The translations under genes were made by a program, and so were the position numbers. A DNA stretch of 64,000 nt from Reticulitermes speratus (taxonomy: Eukaryota; Arthropoda; Insecta; Blattodea; Rhinotermitidae): NCBI GenBank assembly GCA_021186555.1, contig JAJKFL010000006.1:4616715-4680714 (forward strand), read 5' to 3'. This document shows, piece by piece, positions 33,785-45,819 of the stretch. The notes under the pieces are model-generated. The model made no database searches. It saw only the letters and a list, made by a program, of their open reading frames with translations, and was not told where the DNA came from. The stretch's first letter is position 1, and each line of letters opens with the position of its first letter.

Positions 33785-34315
33785 AAAAGGTTCGATGGGG
33801 CTTCAGGATGTGTCTCACATTATGAAACATATATTTCAAAATAATCTTCCTCACGTCATTAATTACAAAGCGAAAAATACGGCGGAGGTTGGTTCCTCCG
33901 AAACGTTGGAAAACTTATCTATCTATCAAATTACACGGCGTCACGACTCAAAAGACCATAATCTCCATAGTCACCGCAATCATACGCTTTCAATGGTCAC
34001 TCGACGAGACGAACAACTGAAAGCGTCGTTAAATAAACATAAATAAATAAACAAATACAAACTACGCAACATCCGCGGTGCCATTTAGCACTGTGGCCTC
34101 CATTTTGTTCATCGCTGCCATCAGATATAGCGACAAGGCGGAGTCCTGTACGATTGTGGCCACGCCCACCTTAACTCGGGCACAAGAGATTATGGTCGTG
34201 GATCATTACAGAAAATATCGGGGGGGGGGGGGGGGCGATGGGTCTACTTCAGTGGCTCCCAAACTTCTTGAGTGTAAGGGCCCCTCTTTAACTTAAAAAA
34301 ATTCTGCGAATCCCC
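33785..34315. other. mostly unassigned
   Basis: A fragment of the CGTTTCGG repeat at 33875-33925 (GGTTCCTCCGAAACGTTGG) and a G-run at 34220-34236. No gene support. Confidence 0.4.
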
Positions 34316-34320
34316 CCATA

Positions 34321-37300
34321 TTAACCCTTCAAAGCTCAGTTTTCAATTTATGCACAAGGTTTAACACTAAAAAATTGCACTCTCTGCCCAGAATGCATTT
34401 ATATATTTTGTGTGCATCTTAAAACAGCGATTATTTCACTGTACAGCATTAACTGACTGGTTTGTATAACTGAGACGGAGTGTGTTTACTGCGCGGTACG
34501 GACTGTATTTATGTGTTTTGTGTGGATCTCAGAACAAACAGCGATTATTTCACTGTACAACATTAACTGACTGGTTTGTATAACTGAGACGGAGTGTGTT
34601 TACTGGGCGGTACGGACTGTATTTATGTGTTTTGTGTCGATCTCAGAACAAACAGCGATTATTTCACTGTACAGCATTAACTGACTGGTTTGTATAACTG
34701 AGACGGAGTGTGTTTACTGCGCGGTACGGACTGTATTTATGTGTTTTGTGTGGATCTCAGAACAAACAGCGATTATTTCACTGTACAGCATTAACTGACT
34801 GGTTTGTATAACTGAGACGGAGTGTGTTTACTGCGCGGTACGGACTGTATTTATGTGTTTTGTGTCGATCTCAGAACAAACAGCGATTATTTCACTGTAC
34901 AACATTAACTGACTGGTTTGTATAACTGAGACTAAGTGTGTTTACTGGGCGGTACGGACTGTATTTATGTGTTTTGTGTCGATCTCAGAACAAACAGCGA
35001 TTATTTCACTGTACAGCATTAACTGACTGGTTTGTATAACTGAGACTAAGTGTGTTTACTGGGCGGTACGGACTGTATTTATGTGTTTTGTGTCGATCTC
35101 AGAACAAACAGCGATTATTTCACTGTACAGCATTAACTGACTGGTTTGTATAACTGAGACGGAGTGTGTTTACTGCGCGGTACGGACTGTATTTATGTGT
35201 TTTGTGTGGATCTCAGAACAAACAGCGATTATTTCACTGTACAGCATTAACTGACTGGTTTGTATAACTGAGACGGAGTGTGTTTACTGCGCGGTACGGA
35301 CTGTATTTATGTGTTTTGTGTGGATCTCAGAACAAACAGCGATTATTTCACTGTACAACATTAACTGACTGGTTTGTATAACTGAGACTAAGTGTGTTTA
35401 CTGGGCGGTACGGACTGTATTTATGTGTTTTGTGTCGATCTCAGAACAAACAGCGATTATTTCACTGTACAGCATTAACTGACTGGTTTTGTATAACTGA
35501 GACTAAGTGTGTTTACTGGGCGGTACGGACTGTATTTATATGTTTTTGTGTCGATCTCAGAACAAACAGCGATTATTTCACTGTACAGCATTAACTGACT
35601 GGTTTGTATAACTGAGACGGAGTGTGTTTACTGCGCGGTACGGACTGTATTTATGTGTTTTGTGTGGATCTCAGAACAAACAGCGATTATTTCACTGTAC
35701 AACATTAACTGACTGGTTTGTATAACTGAGACTAAGTGTGTTTACTGGGCGGTACGGACTGTATTTATGTGTTTTGTGTCGATCTCAGAACAAACAGCGA
35801 TTATTTCACTGTACAGCATTAACTGACTGGTTTGTATAACTGAGACTAAGTGTGTTTACTGGGCGGTACGGACTGTATTTATGTGTTTTGTGTCGATCTC
35901 AGAACAAACAGCGATTATTTCACTGTACAGCATTAACTGACTGGTTTGTATAACTGAGACGGAGTGTGTTTACTGCGCGGTACGGACTGTATTTATGTGT
36001 TTTGTGTGGATCTCAGAACAAACAGCGATTATTTCACTGTACAGCATTAACTGACTGGTTTGTATAACTGAGACGGAGTGTGTTTACTGCGCGGTACGGA
36101 CTGTATTTATGTGTTTTGTGTGGATCTCAGAACAAACAGCGATTATTTCACTGTACAACATTAACTGACTGGTTTGTATAACTGAGACTAAGTGTGTTTA
36201 CTGGGCGGTACGGACTGTATTTATGTGTTTTGTGTCGATCTCAGAACAAACAGCGATTATTTCACTGTACAGCATTAACTGACTGGTTTGTATAACTGAG
36301 ACTAAGTGTGTTTACTGGGCGGTACGGACTGTATTTATGTGTTTTGTGTCGATCTCAGAACAAACAGCGATTATTTCACTGTACAGCATTAACTGACTGG
36401 TTTGTATAACTGAGACGGAGTGTGTTTACTGCGCGGTACGGACTGTATTTATGTGTTTTGTGTGGATCTCAGAACAAACAGCGATTATTTCACTGTACAA
36501 CATTAACTGACTGGTTTGTATAACTGAGACGGAGTGTGTTTACTGGGCGGTACGGACTGTATTTATGTGTTTTGTGTGGATCTCAGAACAAACAGCGATT
36601 ATTTCACTGTACAGCATTAACTGACTGGTTTGTATAACTGAGACGGAGTGTGTTTACTGGGCGGTACGGACTGTATTTATGTGTTTTGTGTCGATCTCAG
36701 AACAAACAGCGATTATTTCACTGTACAGCATTAACTGACTGGTTTGTATAACTGAGACGGAGTGTGTTTACTGCGCGGTACGGACTGTATTTATGTGTTT
36801 TGTGTGGATCTCAGAACAAACAGCGATTATTTCACTGTACAGCATTAACTGACTGGTTTGTATAACTGAGACGGAGTGTGTTTACTGGGCGGTACGGACT
36901 GTATTTATGTGTTTTGTGTGGATCTCAGAACAAACAGCGATTATTTCACTGTACAGCATTAACTGACTGGTTTGTATAACTGAGACGGAGTGTGTTTACT
37001 GGGCGGTACGGACTGTATTTATGTGTTGATCTCAGAACAAACAGCGATTATTTCACTGTACAGCATTAACTGACTGGTTTGTATAACTGAGACGGAGTGT
37101 GTTTACTGCGCGGGTACGGACTGTATTTATGTGTTTTGTGTGGATCTCAGAACAAACAGCGATTATTTCACTGTACAGCATTAACTGACTGGTTTGTATA
37201 ACTGAGACGGAGTGTGTTTACTGCGCGGTACGGACTGTATTTATGTGTTTTGTGTGGATCTCAGAACAAACAGCGATTATTTCACTGTACAACATTAACT

Positions 37301-37355
37301 GACTGATTTTTATAACAGAGAGAAAGTGTGTTTACAGCGCGGTACGGACTGTCTT
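34321..37355 (+). repeat. largest 114-bp satellite array, about 25 units, within a TTAA-ended element
   Basis: Begins TTAACCCTTCAAAGCTCAG, passes a unique 5' segment, then about 25 units (TGAGACGGAGTGTGTTTACT, GCGCGGTACGGACTGTATTT, ATGTGTTTTGTGTGGATCTC, AACAGCGATTATTTCACTG) and ends GGACTGTCTTTAAAT. Two unit types (GACGGAG/GCGCGG/TGGATC and GACTAAG/GGGCGG/TCGATC) alternate in higher-order blocks. Confidence 0.95.
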
Positions 37356-37384
37356 TAAATATACTTCAGGTTAACCTTAGTCTT

Positions 37385-37555
37385 GGCCATGCCATGGCTC
37401 AGGCGGTTAGTCGCCGGCTTCTCACTACGGAGGCCCGGGTTCGATCCCAGGTCAGTCCAAGAGAGATTTGTGGTTGACAAAGTGACACCGGGAGAGGATT
37501 TTCTCCGAGTAGTTCGATTTTCCCCTGTCAGTATCACTGCATCAATGCTCCACAC
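37385..37555 (+). repeat. SINE B, 3'-truncated
   Basis: Head CATGGCTCAGGCGGTTAGTC and GGGTTCGATCCCAGGTCAGT, body to CCCCTGTCAGTATCACTGC. The 3' module is absent. Confidence 0.85.
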
Positions 37556-37559
37556 TCAT

Positions 37560-38220
37560 CTTAATACGCTGCTCTTACCAGGACAAATGCAATACTCTTG
37601 CGTTAAGTCGGGCAGCATTGGTCAGAGAAGTACTTCACTTTGTTTCTGAAGGGGTAAGTCGTACTTCTAGACTTGAATTGAGAAAACACGTAATGGCAAA
37701 AACTATTGTCGCATCAGTAACCACTGCAAGTAAGTCATTTACATTTTATTTATCGCAATCACAATTCTAATAAAAACTGGCATACGTCGAGAAAGTCCAG
37801 CAAATATTCCAACTACAAACTTTCATGACAACTTGCTCTGCGTTTTCTGAGTTGTTACATGTGACAGGCAGACAGACAGACGGACGGACGGTAAGTGGCA
37901 CATTCTTGCAACTTTCTTTGAGAAACCTGCACAAAAGAAAATGCTTGGCAACAACATACATACATAGTGCAGAAGCATCTACGTTCCCTACGTGTACGTC
38001 TGACGTAAACTTGGTAGCATGGACGCCGTAAGCGTTCCGGATTTCATGACGCGCTGGTGGGGGGGGGGAGGTGGAGGTCTTGAGTGCAAGAATGATTTAT
38101 ACGTACATTAGCAAAATACTGACAGTAGGGAGGTGACTGTCTCCCCACTTCCGACGAACTAGGTTTCTACATCGGAATGCAGTGGACACTTCTGTTGTGG
38201 ACTTGGTAATTCAACGTGAT
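37560..38220. other. no recognised feature
   Basis: Contains CAGACAGACAGACGGACGGACGG (37868-37890) and a G-run (38058-38068). No gene support. Confidence 0.4.
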
Positions 38221-38227
38221 GAGTGAC

Positions 38228-38645
38228 CAAGGAATGTCTTGGTCATCATCAACTGGCTGACCAAATGGATTAGCCAGTTGATGATGACCAAGACATTCCT
38301 TGATCATCATCAACTGGCTGACCAAATGGATTAGCCAGTTGATGATGACCAAGACATTCCTTGATCATCATCAACTGGCTGACCAAATGGATTAGCCAGT
38401 TGATGATGACCAAGACATTCCTTGATCATCATCAACTGGCTGACCAATAGATTAGCCAGTTGATGATGACCAAGACATTCCTTGATCATCATCAGCTGGC
38501 TGACCAAATGGATTAGCAGTTGATGATGACCAAGACATTCCTTGATCATCATCAACTGGCTGACCAAATAGATTAGCCAGTTGATGATGACCAAGACATT
38601 CCTTGATCATCATCAACTGGCTGACCAAATGGATTAGCCAGTTCA
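38228..38645. repeat. 61-bp palindromic tandem array, about 7 units, inverted first junction
   Basis: The unit contains TTAGCCAGTTGATGATGACC, AAGACATTCCTTGATCATCA and TCAACTGGCTGACCAAATGG, shifting one base per 60. At the left edge 38228-38258 is the exact inverse of 38272-38302 (31 nt, 13-nt loop). Each unit also has CCAGTTGATGATGA / TCATCATCAACTGG inverted arms. Confidence 0.93.
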
Positions 38646-38699
38646 CATTTTATTTACTCGTTAAGAACATGGTCCCTCCAGCTTTGTCGCCTTGCAAAT

Positions 38700-38845
38700 T
38701 GGTACAGCGGTACGAACTGCTGCCTTGACATCTTCAGGGTAGAAAACTGATGTAGCAGGTTCCTCCGAAACGTTAGCATCTATCTACCAAAGTACACGGT
38801 GTCATACTACAAAACCATATTCTCAATAATTTACCGCTGTGAGAA
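38700..38845 (+). repeat. hammerhead-derived dispersed repeat, decayed
   Basis: CATCTTCAGGGTAGA, then GTAGCAGGTTCCTCCGAAAC, GTTAGCATC and TACACGGTGTCATA, the usual order of the family. The core is CTGATGT (A9 changed). Confidence 0.6.
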
Positions 38846-38864
38846 CCTCAAACGTCACATTATT

Positions 38865-39285
38865 CATTCTGTCTTACGACAGGTCCGTAGCCTCTTCCAA
38901 AGCGAGTTCTCCACAGTGTGCGATCTAGTGCTTCCTCTTTCAATATCCAGTATCTTCTCTTTTCCTTAAGGTCATCCAGTAGCTGCTTACGTCTTCTCCC
39001 TCGTCTTCCCGTCATTTCTATCCTTCCCTCTAACTTTCCTTCAATCACGTGTTTCAGAAGGCAGTTTCTACGCAAGATGTGACCAATCCAGTTAGCCTTT
39101 CTTCTTTTTATTGTATGTACGATATTCCTCTCCTCCTTCACTCTATGTAATACTTCTTCATTTCTCACACGATCGGTCCAACTGATCTCCATTCTTCTCC
39201 AGCACCACATTTCAAAACTTTCCAGATACTTCTGATCTACTTTCCGAAGTGTCCACGTTTCAGCACCACACAAAGCTATTTATTT
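38865..39285 (-). pseudogene. LINE ORF2 C-terminus, open but 5'-truncated
   Basis: An open minus-strand frame of about 137 codons: [77 protein letters not shown]. It is the part downstream of the reverse transcriptase catalytic core and lacks that core. It is almost identical to 8510-8935 but without that copy's stop. Confidence 0.82.
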
Positions 39286-39289
39286 GTTT

Positions 39290-40340
39290 ACTCTATATTA
39301 TTTATTTATTACTGAACGACGCATTCAGTAACTATTATTAAAGCACCGAATTAGATGATAAGTGAATAATGAATTCCAAGGGATGTGAAAGGAACGTATC
39401 GAAGCCTAACACGATACACACGACAGCTGATATCCGCGATGAGATCTGATCCCGGTACTACATAATATCAAGATATCAACCACATTTCATCGCTTCTGAA
39501 GTGCCGATCGCTCATTAGGCAGTCTTCACACACTGATCACGTGACTGTTGATCAGTATACGACCCTTTCAGTAATTAAGTAGGGCAATTAGTAAATAATG
39601 AATCGGAAGGGATGTGAAAGGAAGCGGTCGTGGTCAAATCTGAGGTACTGTAAACGAAACTTCTTGCAGACACTGAGGAACATTGCAAAGTCGGTGTTCC
39701 AGCTTAGATTCGAACCCGGTACCACAAAAAATGTCAGAAGCTTTACCGCCTGAGACAACTTGTTAGGTGAGGGCAAAAAAAAAAAATAGAGAGAGAGAGA
39801 GAGTGCGAAATATAGATTCAAGTTTATCAGGAATCCCAATTGCACATTCCTAAAGGTAAACAAATCTTGCTGGGCTTACAGGAACGCAATAAATTCTCTG
39901 TTGTCTACGCACCACATGCAATGCGTTGTACGCGAACAAATAAAAAGTCTAATTGCGACACATCCTGAAACCTCCACATAAAAGCATCTGAAGAATGTTG
40001 CGTTCTACAGCGTCAATGCAATGTTTCCCAAATTGCTTTTTGCTGCACAAACCTTTCGGTTTGAATACAAAAAGAAGTAGCTGGCGGCGCCCCAGACAAA
40101 TTAAACACATACATTAAAGTTTAAACGCGGAGGCATACGTTTATGTCAGTCTAAAATGAAAGGAAGGTCAAATCGAATACAATGAAGCTTAGTCAAACTG
40201 AATTGAATTGAATTTAGTGGTTTGAAGTGAAGTACATTGTGAGCCGTCTCGCTTGCGAAACGTAATTTGAATAATTTACGTTGATTATCTTTTTGTCTCA
40301 CTCTACAGCGGGTTTCGCACAGGATTTACTGGCGGCAGCG
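39290..40340. other. no recognised feature
   Basis: About 1 kb containing (GA)n at 39787-39802. No supported exon or known repeat. Confidence 0.4.
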
Positions 40341-40349
40341 CGAAATGAG

Positions 40350-42345
40350 TGTAACTGAACAATTACAGCAACTTACAGAGACCTCTGAAACTACACACAG
40401 ATGTCAGAAAATATATAGAGACCTCCGAAACTACACACAGATGTCAGAAAATATACAAAGACCTCCGAAACTACACACACATGTCAGAAAATATACAGAG
40501 ACCTCCGAAACTACACACAGATTTCAGAAAATATAGAGAGACCTCCGAAACTACACACAGATGTCAGAAAATATACACAGACCTCCGAAACTACACACAG
40601 ATTTCAGAAAATATACAGAGACCTCCGAAACTACACACAGATGCCAGAAAATATACAGAGACCTCCGAAACTACACACAGATGTCAGAAAATATACACAG
40701 ACCTCCGAAACTACACACAGATTTCAGAAAATATACAGAGACCTCCGAAACTACACACAGATGGCAGAAAATATACAGAGACCTCCGAAACTACACACAG
40801 ATTTCAGAAAATATACAGAGACCTCCGAAACTACACACAGATGTCAGAAAATATACACAGACCTCCAAAACTACACACAGATTTCAGAAAATATACACAG
40901 ACCTCCGAAACTACACACAGATGTCAGAAAATATACACAGACCTCCAAAACTACACACAGATTTCAGAAAATATACAGAGACCTCCGAAACTACACACAG
41001 ATGCCAGAAAATATACAGAGACCTCCGAAACTACACACAGATGTCAGAAAATATACACAGACCTCCGAAACTACACACAGATTTCAGAAAATATACAGAG
41101 ACCTCCGAAACTACACACAGATGCAGAAAATATACACAGACCTCCGAAACTACACACAGATGTCAGAAAATATACACAGACCTCCGAAACTACACACAGA
41201 TTTCAGAAAATATACAGAGACCTCCGAAACTACACACAGATGCAGAAAATATACACAGACCTCCGAAACTACACACAGATGTTCAGAAAATATACACAGA
41301 CCTCCGAAACTACACACAGATTTCAGAAAATATACAGAGACCTCCGAAACTACACACAGATGTCAGAAAATATACACAGACCTCCAAAACTACACACAGA
41401 TTTCAGAAAATATACACAGACCTCCAAAACTAACACACAGATTTCAGAAAATATACACAGACCTCCGAAACTACACACAGATGTCAGAAAATATACACAG
41501 ACCTCCGAAACTACACACAGATTTCAGAAAATATACACAGACCTCCGAAACTAACACAGATGTCAGAAAATATACAGAGACCTCCGAAACTAAACACAGA
41601 TGTCAGAAATTATACAAGACCTCCGAAACTAAAACAGATTGTCAGAAAATATACAGAGACCTCCGAAACTACAACAGATGTCAGAAATATACACAGACCT
41701 CCGAAACTAAACACAGATGCCAGAAATTATACAGAGACCTCCGAAACTAAACACAGATGTCAGAAAATATACACAGACCTCCGAAACAACAAACAGATTT
41801 CAGAAAATATACAGAGACCTCCGAAACTACACACAGATTCAGAAAATATACAAGACCTCCGAAACTAAACAGATTCAGAAAATATACAGAGACCTCCGAA
41901 ACTACACACAGATGTCAGAAAATATACACAGACCTCCGAAACTAAACACAGATGCCAGAAATTATACAGAGACCTCCGAAACTAAACACAGATGTCAGAA
42001 AATATACAGGGACCTCCAAAACTACACACATATCTCCAAAACTATAGACAGACCTCCGAAACTACAAAGGAGATATCCGAAACTACACACAGACTTCCAA
42101 AATTACACAAAGACCTCCAAAAATACGAGCCCTCCAACTACACAGAGCCCTCCACAATTACACTCCTCCAAAACTACAGAGACATCTGCAGCTACACAGA
42201 GAAATACGAGTCTGCACAAAAACATCCAAAACTACACAGAGACCTCAGAATCTACGTAGAGACCTCCAGAACTACACAAAGACCTTCGAAACTATAAAAG
42301 TACCTCTAAAACTACATCGAGGCCACCGCATCTACGCAGACACCT
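40350..42345. repeat. 40-bp tandem array, about 45 units, decaying to the right
   Basis: The unit is ACCTCCGAAACTACACACAG then ATGTCAGAAAATATACAGAG. Alternation of ATGTCAG/ATTTCAG and ACACAG/ACAGAG gives 80-240-bp higher-order patterns. After about 41550 indels accumulate, and after 42040 only degenerate ACCTCC..AACTACA blocks remain. All three plus frames are open, so the long open frames are not genes. Confidence 0.95.
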
Positions 42346-42349
42346 TCGA

Positions 42350-42765
42350 CACTATACAGATACCTCTTTGCTGACACTCGCTGTGTGTGTGTGCTACTTT
42401 AGTCAGTCAGCAGTGACCACGCTACAGGCAGGTTGAACGGGGGATTGGAGTTCGAATCTCGGCAGAGACAATTACTTTTCTCTTCGGCACAGCGACCAAA
42501 TTAGACCTGCGACTCACCCGAACTTCTATATGCTTTTTTGTTCCCCACAGTCTAATGTTCGCGTTAAGAATGCTTGCAGCAATACCACCAACTCGTATGT
42601 TCCGTGGAGTGACGCTTATGTTCCGTGGAGTGACGCTCAATTAAGCACATCGGCGACTTCACTTTCTTCACCACAGACTGTATCTATGGTCTGTATAAAA
42701 CCATCAGCACGGTGTGCTATCTAAAGACGCTGTCACCTGCTGACATTACGTAGCGTCGGTGGCAG
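42350..42765. other. no recognised gene; short direct repeat
   Basis: CTTATGTTCCGTGGAGTGAC is nearly repeated in tandem (42595-42635). A SINE A2-like B-box stretch GGAGTTCGAATCTCGGCAG sits at 42447-42466. Confidence 0.4.
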
Positions 42766-42769
42766 ACGA

Positions 42770-43205
42770 ATGAATGAGTACGCAGCACTGGTGGAATGAA
42801 ACTGACGGGAAAAACACAAGTTGGTTGTTTTGTTTGTTTCAATGGCACAACAGCCCCTAGTGGGCCAGGGCCTCTTCATTATCGAGGCTTCACGATCACA
42901 CTCAGACACACCACACTCGGTAGGACTCCTCTGGACGAGTGATCAACCCGACGAAGAGACAAAACTCACAAGAGACAGACATCCATGCCGCGGCGCGATT
43001 CGAACCCGCAATCCCAACAAGCGAGTGGTATCAGACACACGCCTTAGACGGCGCGGCCACTGGGATTGGCGGAAAACCCAAGTAACCGGAGAAAAGCCTG
43101 TACCTATGCCTACGAAAAATCCCACATGGACTGCCCTGGGATAGAACCCGGGTCTCCTCGGTGAGACGCCGGCTATTGACCTTTGCCTGAGGACTGATCT
43201 TGGAA
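42770..43205 (-). repeat. SINE B interrupted by SINE D
   Basis: SINE B 3' part at 42785-42825 (GCACTGGTGGAATGAAACTG) and 5' part at 43073-43200 (AAAATCCCACATGGACTG, GGATAGAACCCGGGTCTCC). SINE D lies between (GCACAACAGCCCCTAGTGGG, ATTCGAACCCGCAATCCC), with GGAAAAACACAAGT / GGAAAACCCAAGT as the likely duplicated target. Confidence 0.8.
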
Positions 43206-44110
43206 TTTGTATGGAGGCACGGACAGAAACCATGATAAGCATGTCAGGATAGCGGGCACCTTGCAAAACACGCCAACCCGGGACCTGTCGCCGACGTGGC
43301 ACTTCATTGCCACAGAACTGGAAGGTTTAACTGAAAGCTGTCTTTACAAGTCACCAGCGCCAAAGGCTGTCAAAAAGCGGCTAATTAAATCGCTGCACGA
43401 ACAGCTGATCCTGTACTTCGAATATGACATTGGTCGTCCATTCGTTTAGACGTCAGGGCGGGTGGAGCTCAGCGCTGGTATGCCGCCGCTTCAAGGTAAA
43501 CCAGTCAGGTCTCGAACACAGAGCTATCTTCACAAAAAGGAAACTAAAACTATATTCGAAAAACTTTGCGACTTAAATTAAACTATATTTTGAACACTAA
43601 AATTTTACTTTACAATAATCATTCAGTGTCCGTTACAGAAACAACATAATTCATAAGACCCCCATAAACGGTGCGAATATTTCGCTAAACATTTTGTTTC
43701 GCAAAATAATCCCTGTCTCTTATGAAACTAATAAGAAACACACCAACACGCAGTGTGGGCAAAATTAATTTCTTTTAATGTCAAACCAGATGGTAAATAG
43801 ACTGATTACTGTGCTTTAAAGAGTTGAAAATAACACAAAACGCGTGATTTTTTTTTGTTCATTTAAAACACGAACAGAAGTAATTAATAAATGCACTTAG
43901 AGGTTGCGTGTCCGACTAATAAAACATTCTCATTCCATCCAACGCTCTAAACAAAATGGGTACTGACGGCTCTGTCCTAAGGTGAAGAGGGGCTAAGGCG
44001 TGAAAGTAACCACTCATCTCCATCTCGTATCGAGGCTAAGAATATATGGAGCTATACCTCCACTCCTACTTATCTTAATGTCGTGGTACTAAGCACAGGG
44101 AAACTTTATA
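43206..44110. other. unassigned; one small open frame
   Basis: A plus-strand open frame (43207-43449) ends LHEQLILYFEYDIGRPFV. It has no recognised domain, splice signal or neighbours and could be transposon debris. The rest is AT-rich and featureless. Confidence 0.35.
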
Positions 44111-44130
44111 TTTTGTAATAGCGAAATATA

Positions 44131-44620
44131 GAGGGCCGTGATAGCTCAGTCGGTATAGCGACTCGCTACGGGCTGGACGGTACGGGGATCGAATGCCGAT
44201 TCCAGTGGCCGTGCGGTCTAAGGCGTGGGTCTGCGGCCGCTCGCTTACTGGGGTTGTGGGTTCGAATCCCACCGGGGGCATGGATGTTTGTGTTGTGTTG
44301 TAAAAAGACGGTTGTGGACCGTAAGTGGCATGAAAGGACGAAAGGACTTAAACAGTACAAAAATGGATCAAAGGGGAAAAAACCCCGGACAAAAAAAAAA
44401 AAAATCCCGGTGGGGGCGAGATTTTTTGCACCCGTCCAGACCGACCCTGGGGCCCACCCAACCTCGTATACAATGGGTACCGTGTCTCTTTCCCGGGGGT
44501 AAAGCGGCCGGGACATGGAGTTGACCACCCACCCCTACCTAGTGCCAGGGTTAAAGAAAGAGTAGAGCTATACCTCTACTCCCTCTCTGGGCCTTCATGG
44601 CCTGTTATAGGTTTTTTTTT
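44131..44620 (+). mobile_element. composite SINE (D inside A), second locus
   Basis: Target duplication AATAGCGAAATATA (44117-44130) and AATAGCGAACTATA (44621-44634). SINE A head, break after GGGGATCGAA(T), a single SINE D head (44193-44285), the same D-variant tail (TTAAACAGTACAAAAATGG, poly(A) to about 44405), then SINE A resumes ATCCCGGTGGGGGCGAG. Confidence 0.88.
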
Positions 44621-44924
44621 AATAGCGAACTATAAGAAAACACCTCTGACGTGCGAAACTGCAAGTTTAGTGCTGTTACCTGTACGAGCTTTGTTTGGAC
44701 GAAATACACTGAAAGGGATTACGAAGGGAATTCACTTTAAGGCGTATAACTGATAACAAAACGAAGGTCGAACTTCCAATTGCGGTGCGTAAACAAAGCA
44801 GTCGCGTTCGTATTAAAAAGCCTACAATCCACTGTACTCTGCGTAAAGTTACCGCAAATAGGCCTATTACCACAACACACAACTAAATACATGGCCTATA
44901 TTTTATACGATAGTCCAATACCAA

Positions 44925-45160
44925 GGCCGATTCCAGTGGCCGCGCGGTCTAAGGCGTGGGTCTTCGGCCACTAGCTTACTGGGATTGCGAGTTCGAATCC
45001 CACCGGGGGCATGGATGTCTGTCTGTTGTGAGTGTTGTGTGTTATCAGGTAGAGGTCTCTGCGACGGGCTGGTCACTCGTACCGAATGTAATGTGTCTAA
45101 AAGCCTCGAAAACTGAGGCGACCTTGGCCCCCAAGGGGCTGTCGAGCCATTGAAAAAAAA
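44925..45160 (+). repeat. SINE D with target duplication
   Basis: AGTCCAATACCAA (44912-44924) and AGTTCAATACCAA (45161-45173) flank a complete SINE D (GCGCGGTCTAAGGCGTGGG, GAGTTCGAATCCCACCGG, GGGCTGTCGAGCCATTG, poly(A)). Confidence 0.9.
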
Positions 45161-45234
45161 AGTTCAATACCAAACATGCAACATTTGCATACTTCTCACC
45201 CCCCCCCCCAAAAAAAACGTAAAGTAAGGGAGAG

Positions 45235-45465
45235 GAAAAGAATAGATCCAAGCATTTTTACCTTCGGCGCTAGATTGAGTTTAGTGGCCACCTTCACGTC
45301 TGGCAGCTGGGTCCCCGGTAACCCCTTTGGACAGGCTGGGTGGATATCACAGCTGGTCTGTGAGCTACGGATAAGGGAGCAGCTCTGTCCATGTCCGACA
45401 TCGAACATCTATTCCCCGACAGTCCAACAGCCTACTAACTACATTGACTGGGATCTAAGAAAGAG
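45235..45465 (-). repeat. SINE A2
   Basis: TACCTTCGGCGCTAGATTGA, GGACAGGCTGGGTGGATATC, and a worn head. Confidence 0.6.
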
Positions 45466-45574
45466 TGAAATTACTTTTCTATCCAATGCTTCCCCGATTT
45501 CCGAAAGGGCATTTTTTTTGGGAGGTTCCCAAGCTTCGCCCGTTTGTCCTTCTGGTAAGAGCAACATGTAGACG

Positions 45575-45757
45575 AAAATGTTTATGGAGCATTGGTGGAA
45601 TGATAATGGCAGCAGAAAACCGAAGTACTCGGACAAACCCCTGTCCCAGTGCCATTTTTTTCACCAAAAATCTTACACGGACTGACCTGGGATTAAACCC
45701 AGGCCTCTGCGGCGAGAGGCGGAAGACTAACGGCATGAGCCATGGCACGGCCACTAA
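45575..45757 (-). repeat. SINE B, 3'-truncated
   Basis: GGAGCATTGGTGGAATGATA, CTGTCCCAGTGCCATTTTTT, GGGATTAAACCCAGGCC, GGCATGAGCCATGGCACGGC. Confidence 0.8.
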
Positions 45758-45819
45758 TTGGGATATCCGCTTTCTTAATTTTCTTACAGACGAAATCTTT
45801 CCTTAATTTTATTTAAAGA

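Noticed and set aside
34321..37355. CRISPR array
   Set aside because: Units are contiguous 114-bp satellites with no spacers, in a eukaryotic context.
40345..42297. Possible repeat-protein gene (357-369 codons)
   Set aside because: All three plus frames are open because the 40-bp unit has no stops; no conserved frame is favoured.
43207..43449. Small plus-strand gene
   Set aside because: No recognised domain, no splice support, adjacent to SINE B; kept only as unassigned.
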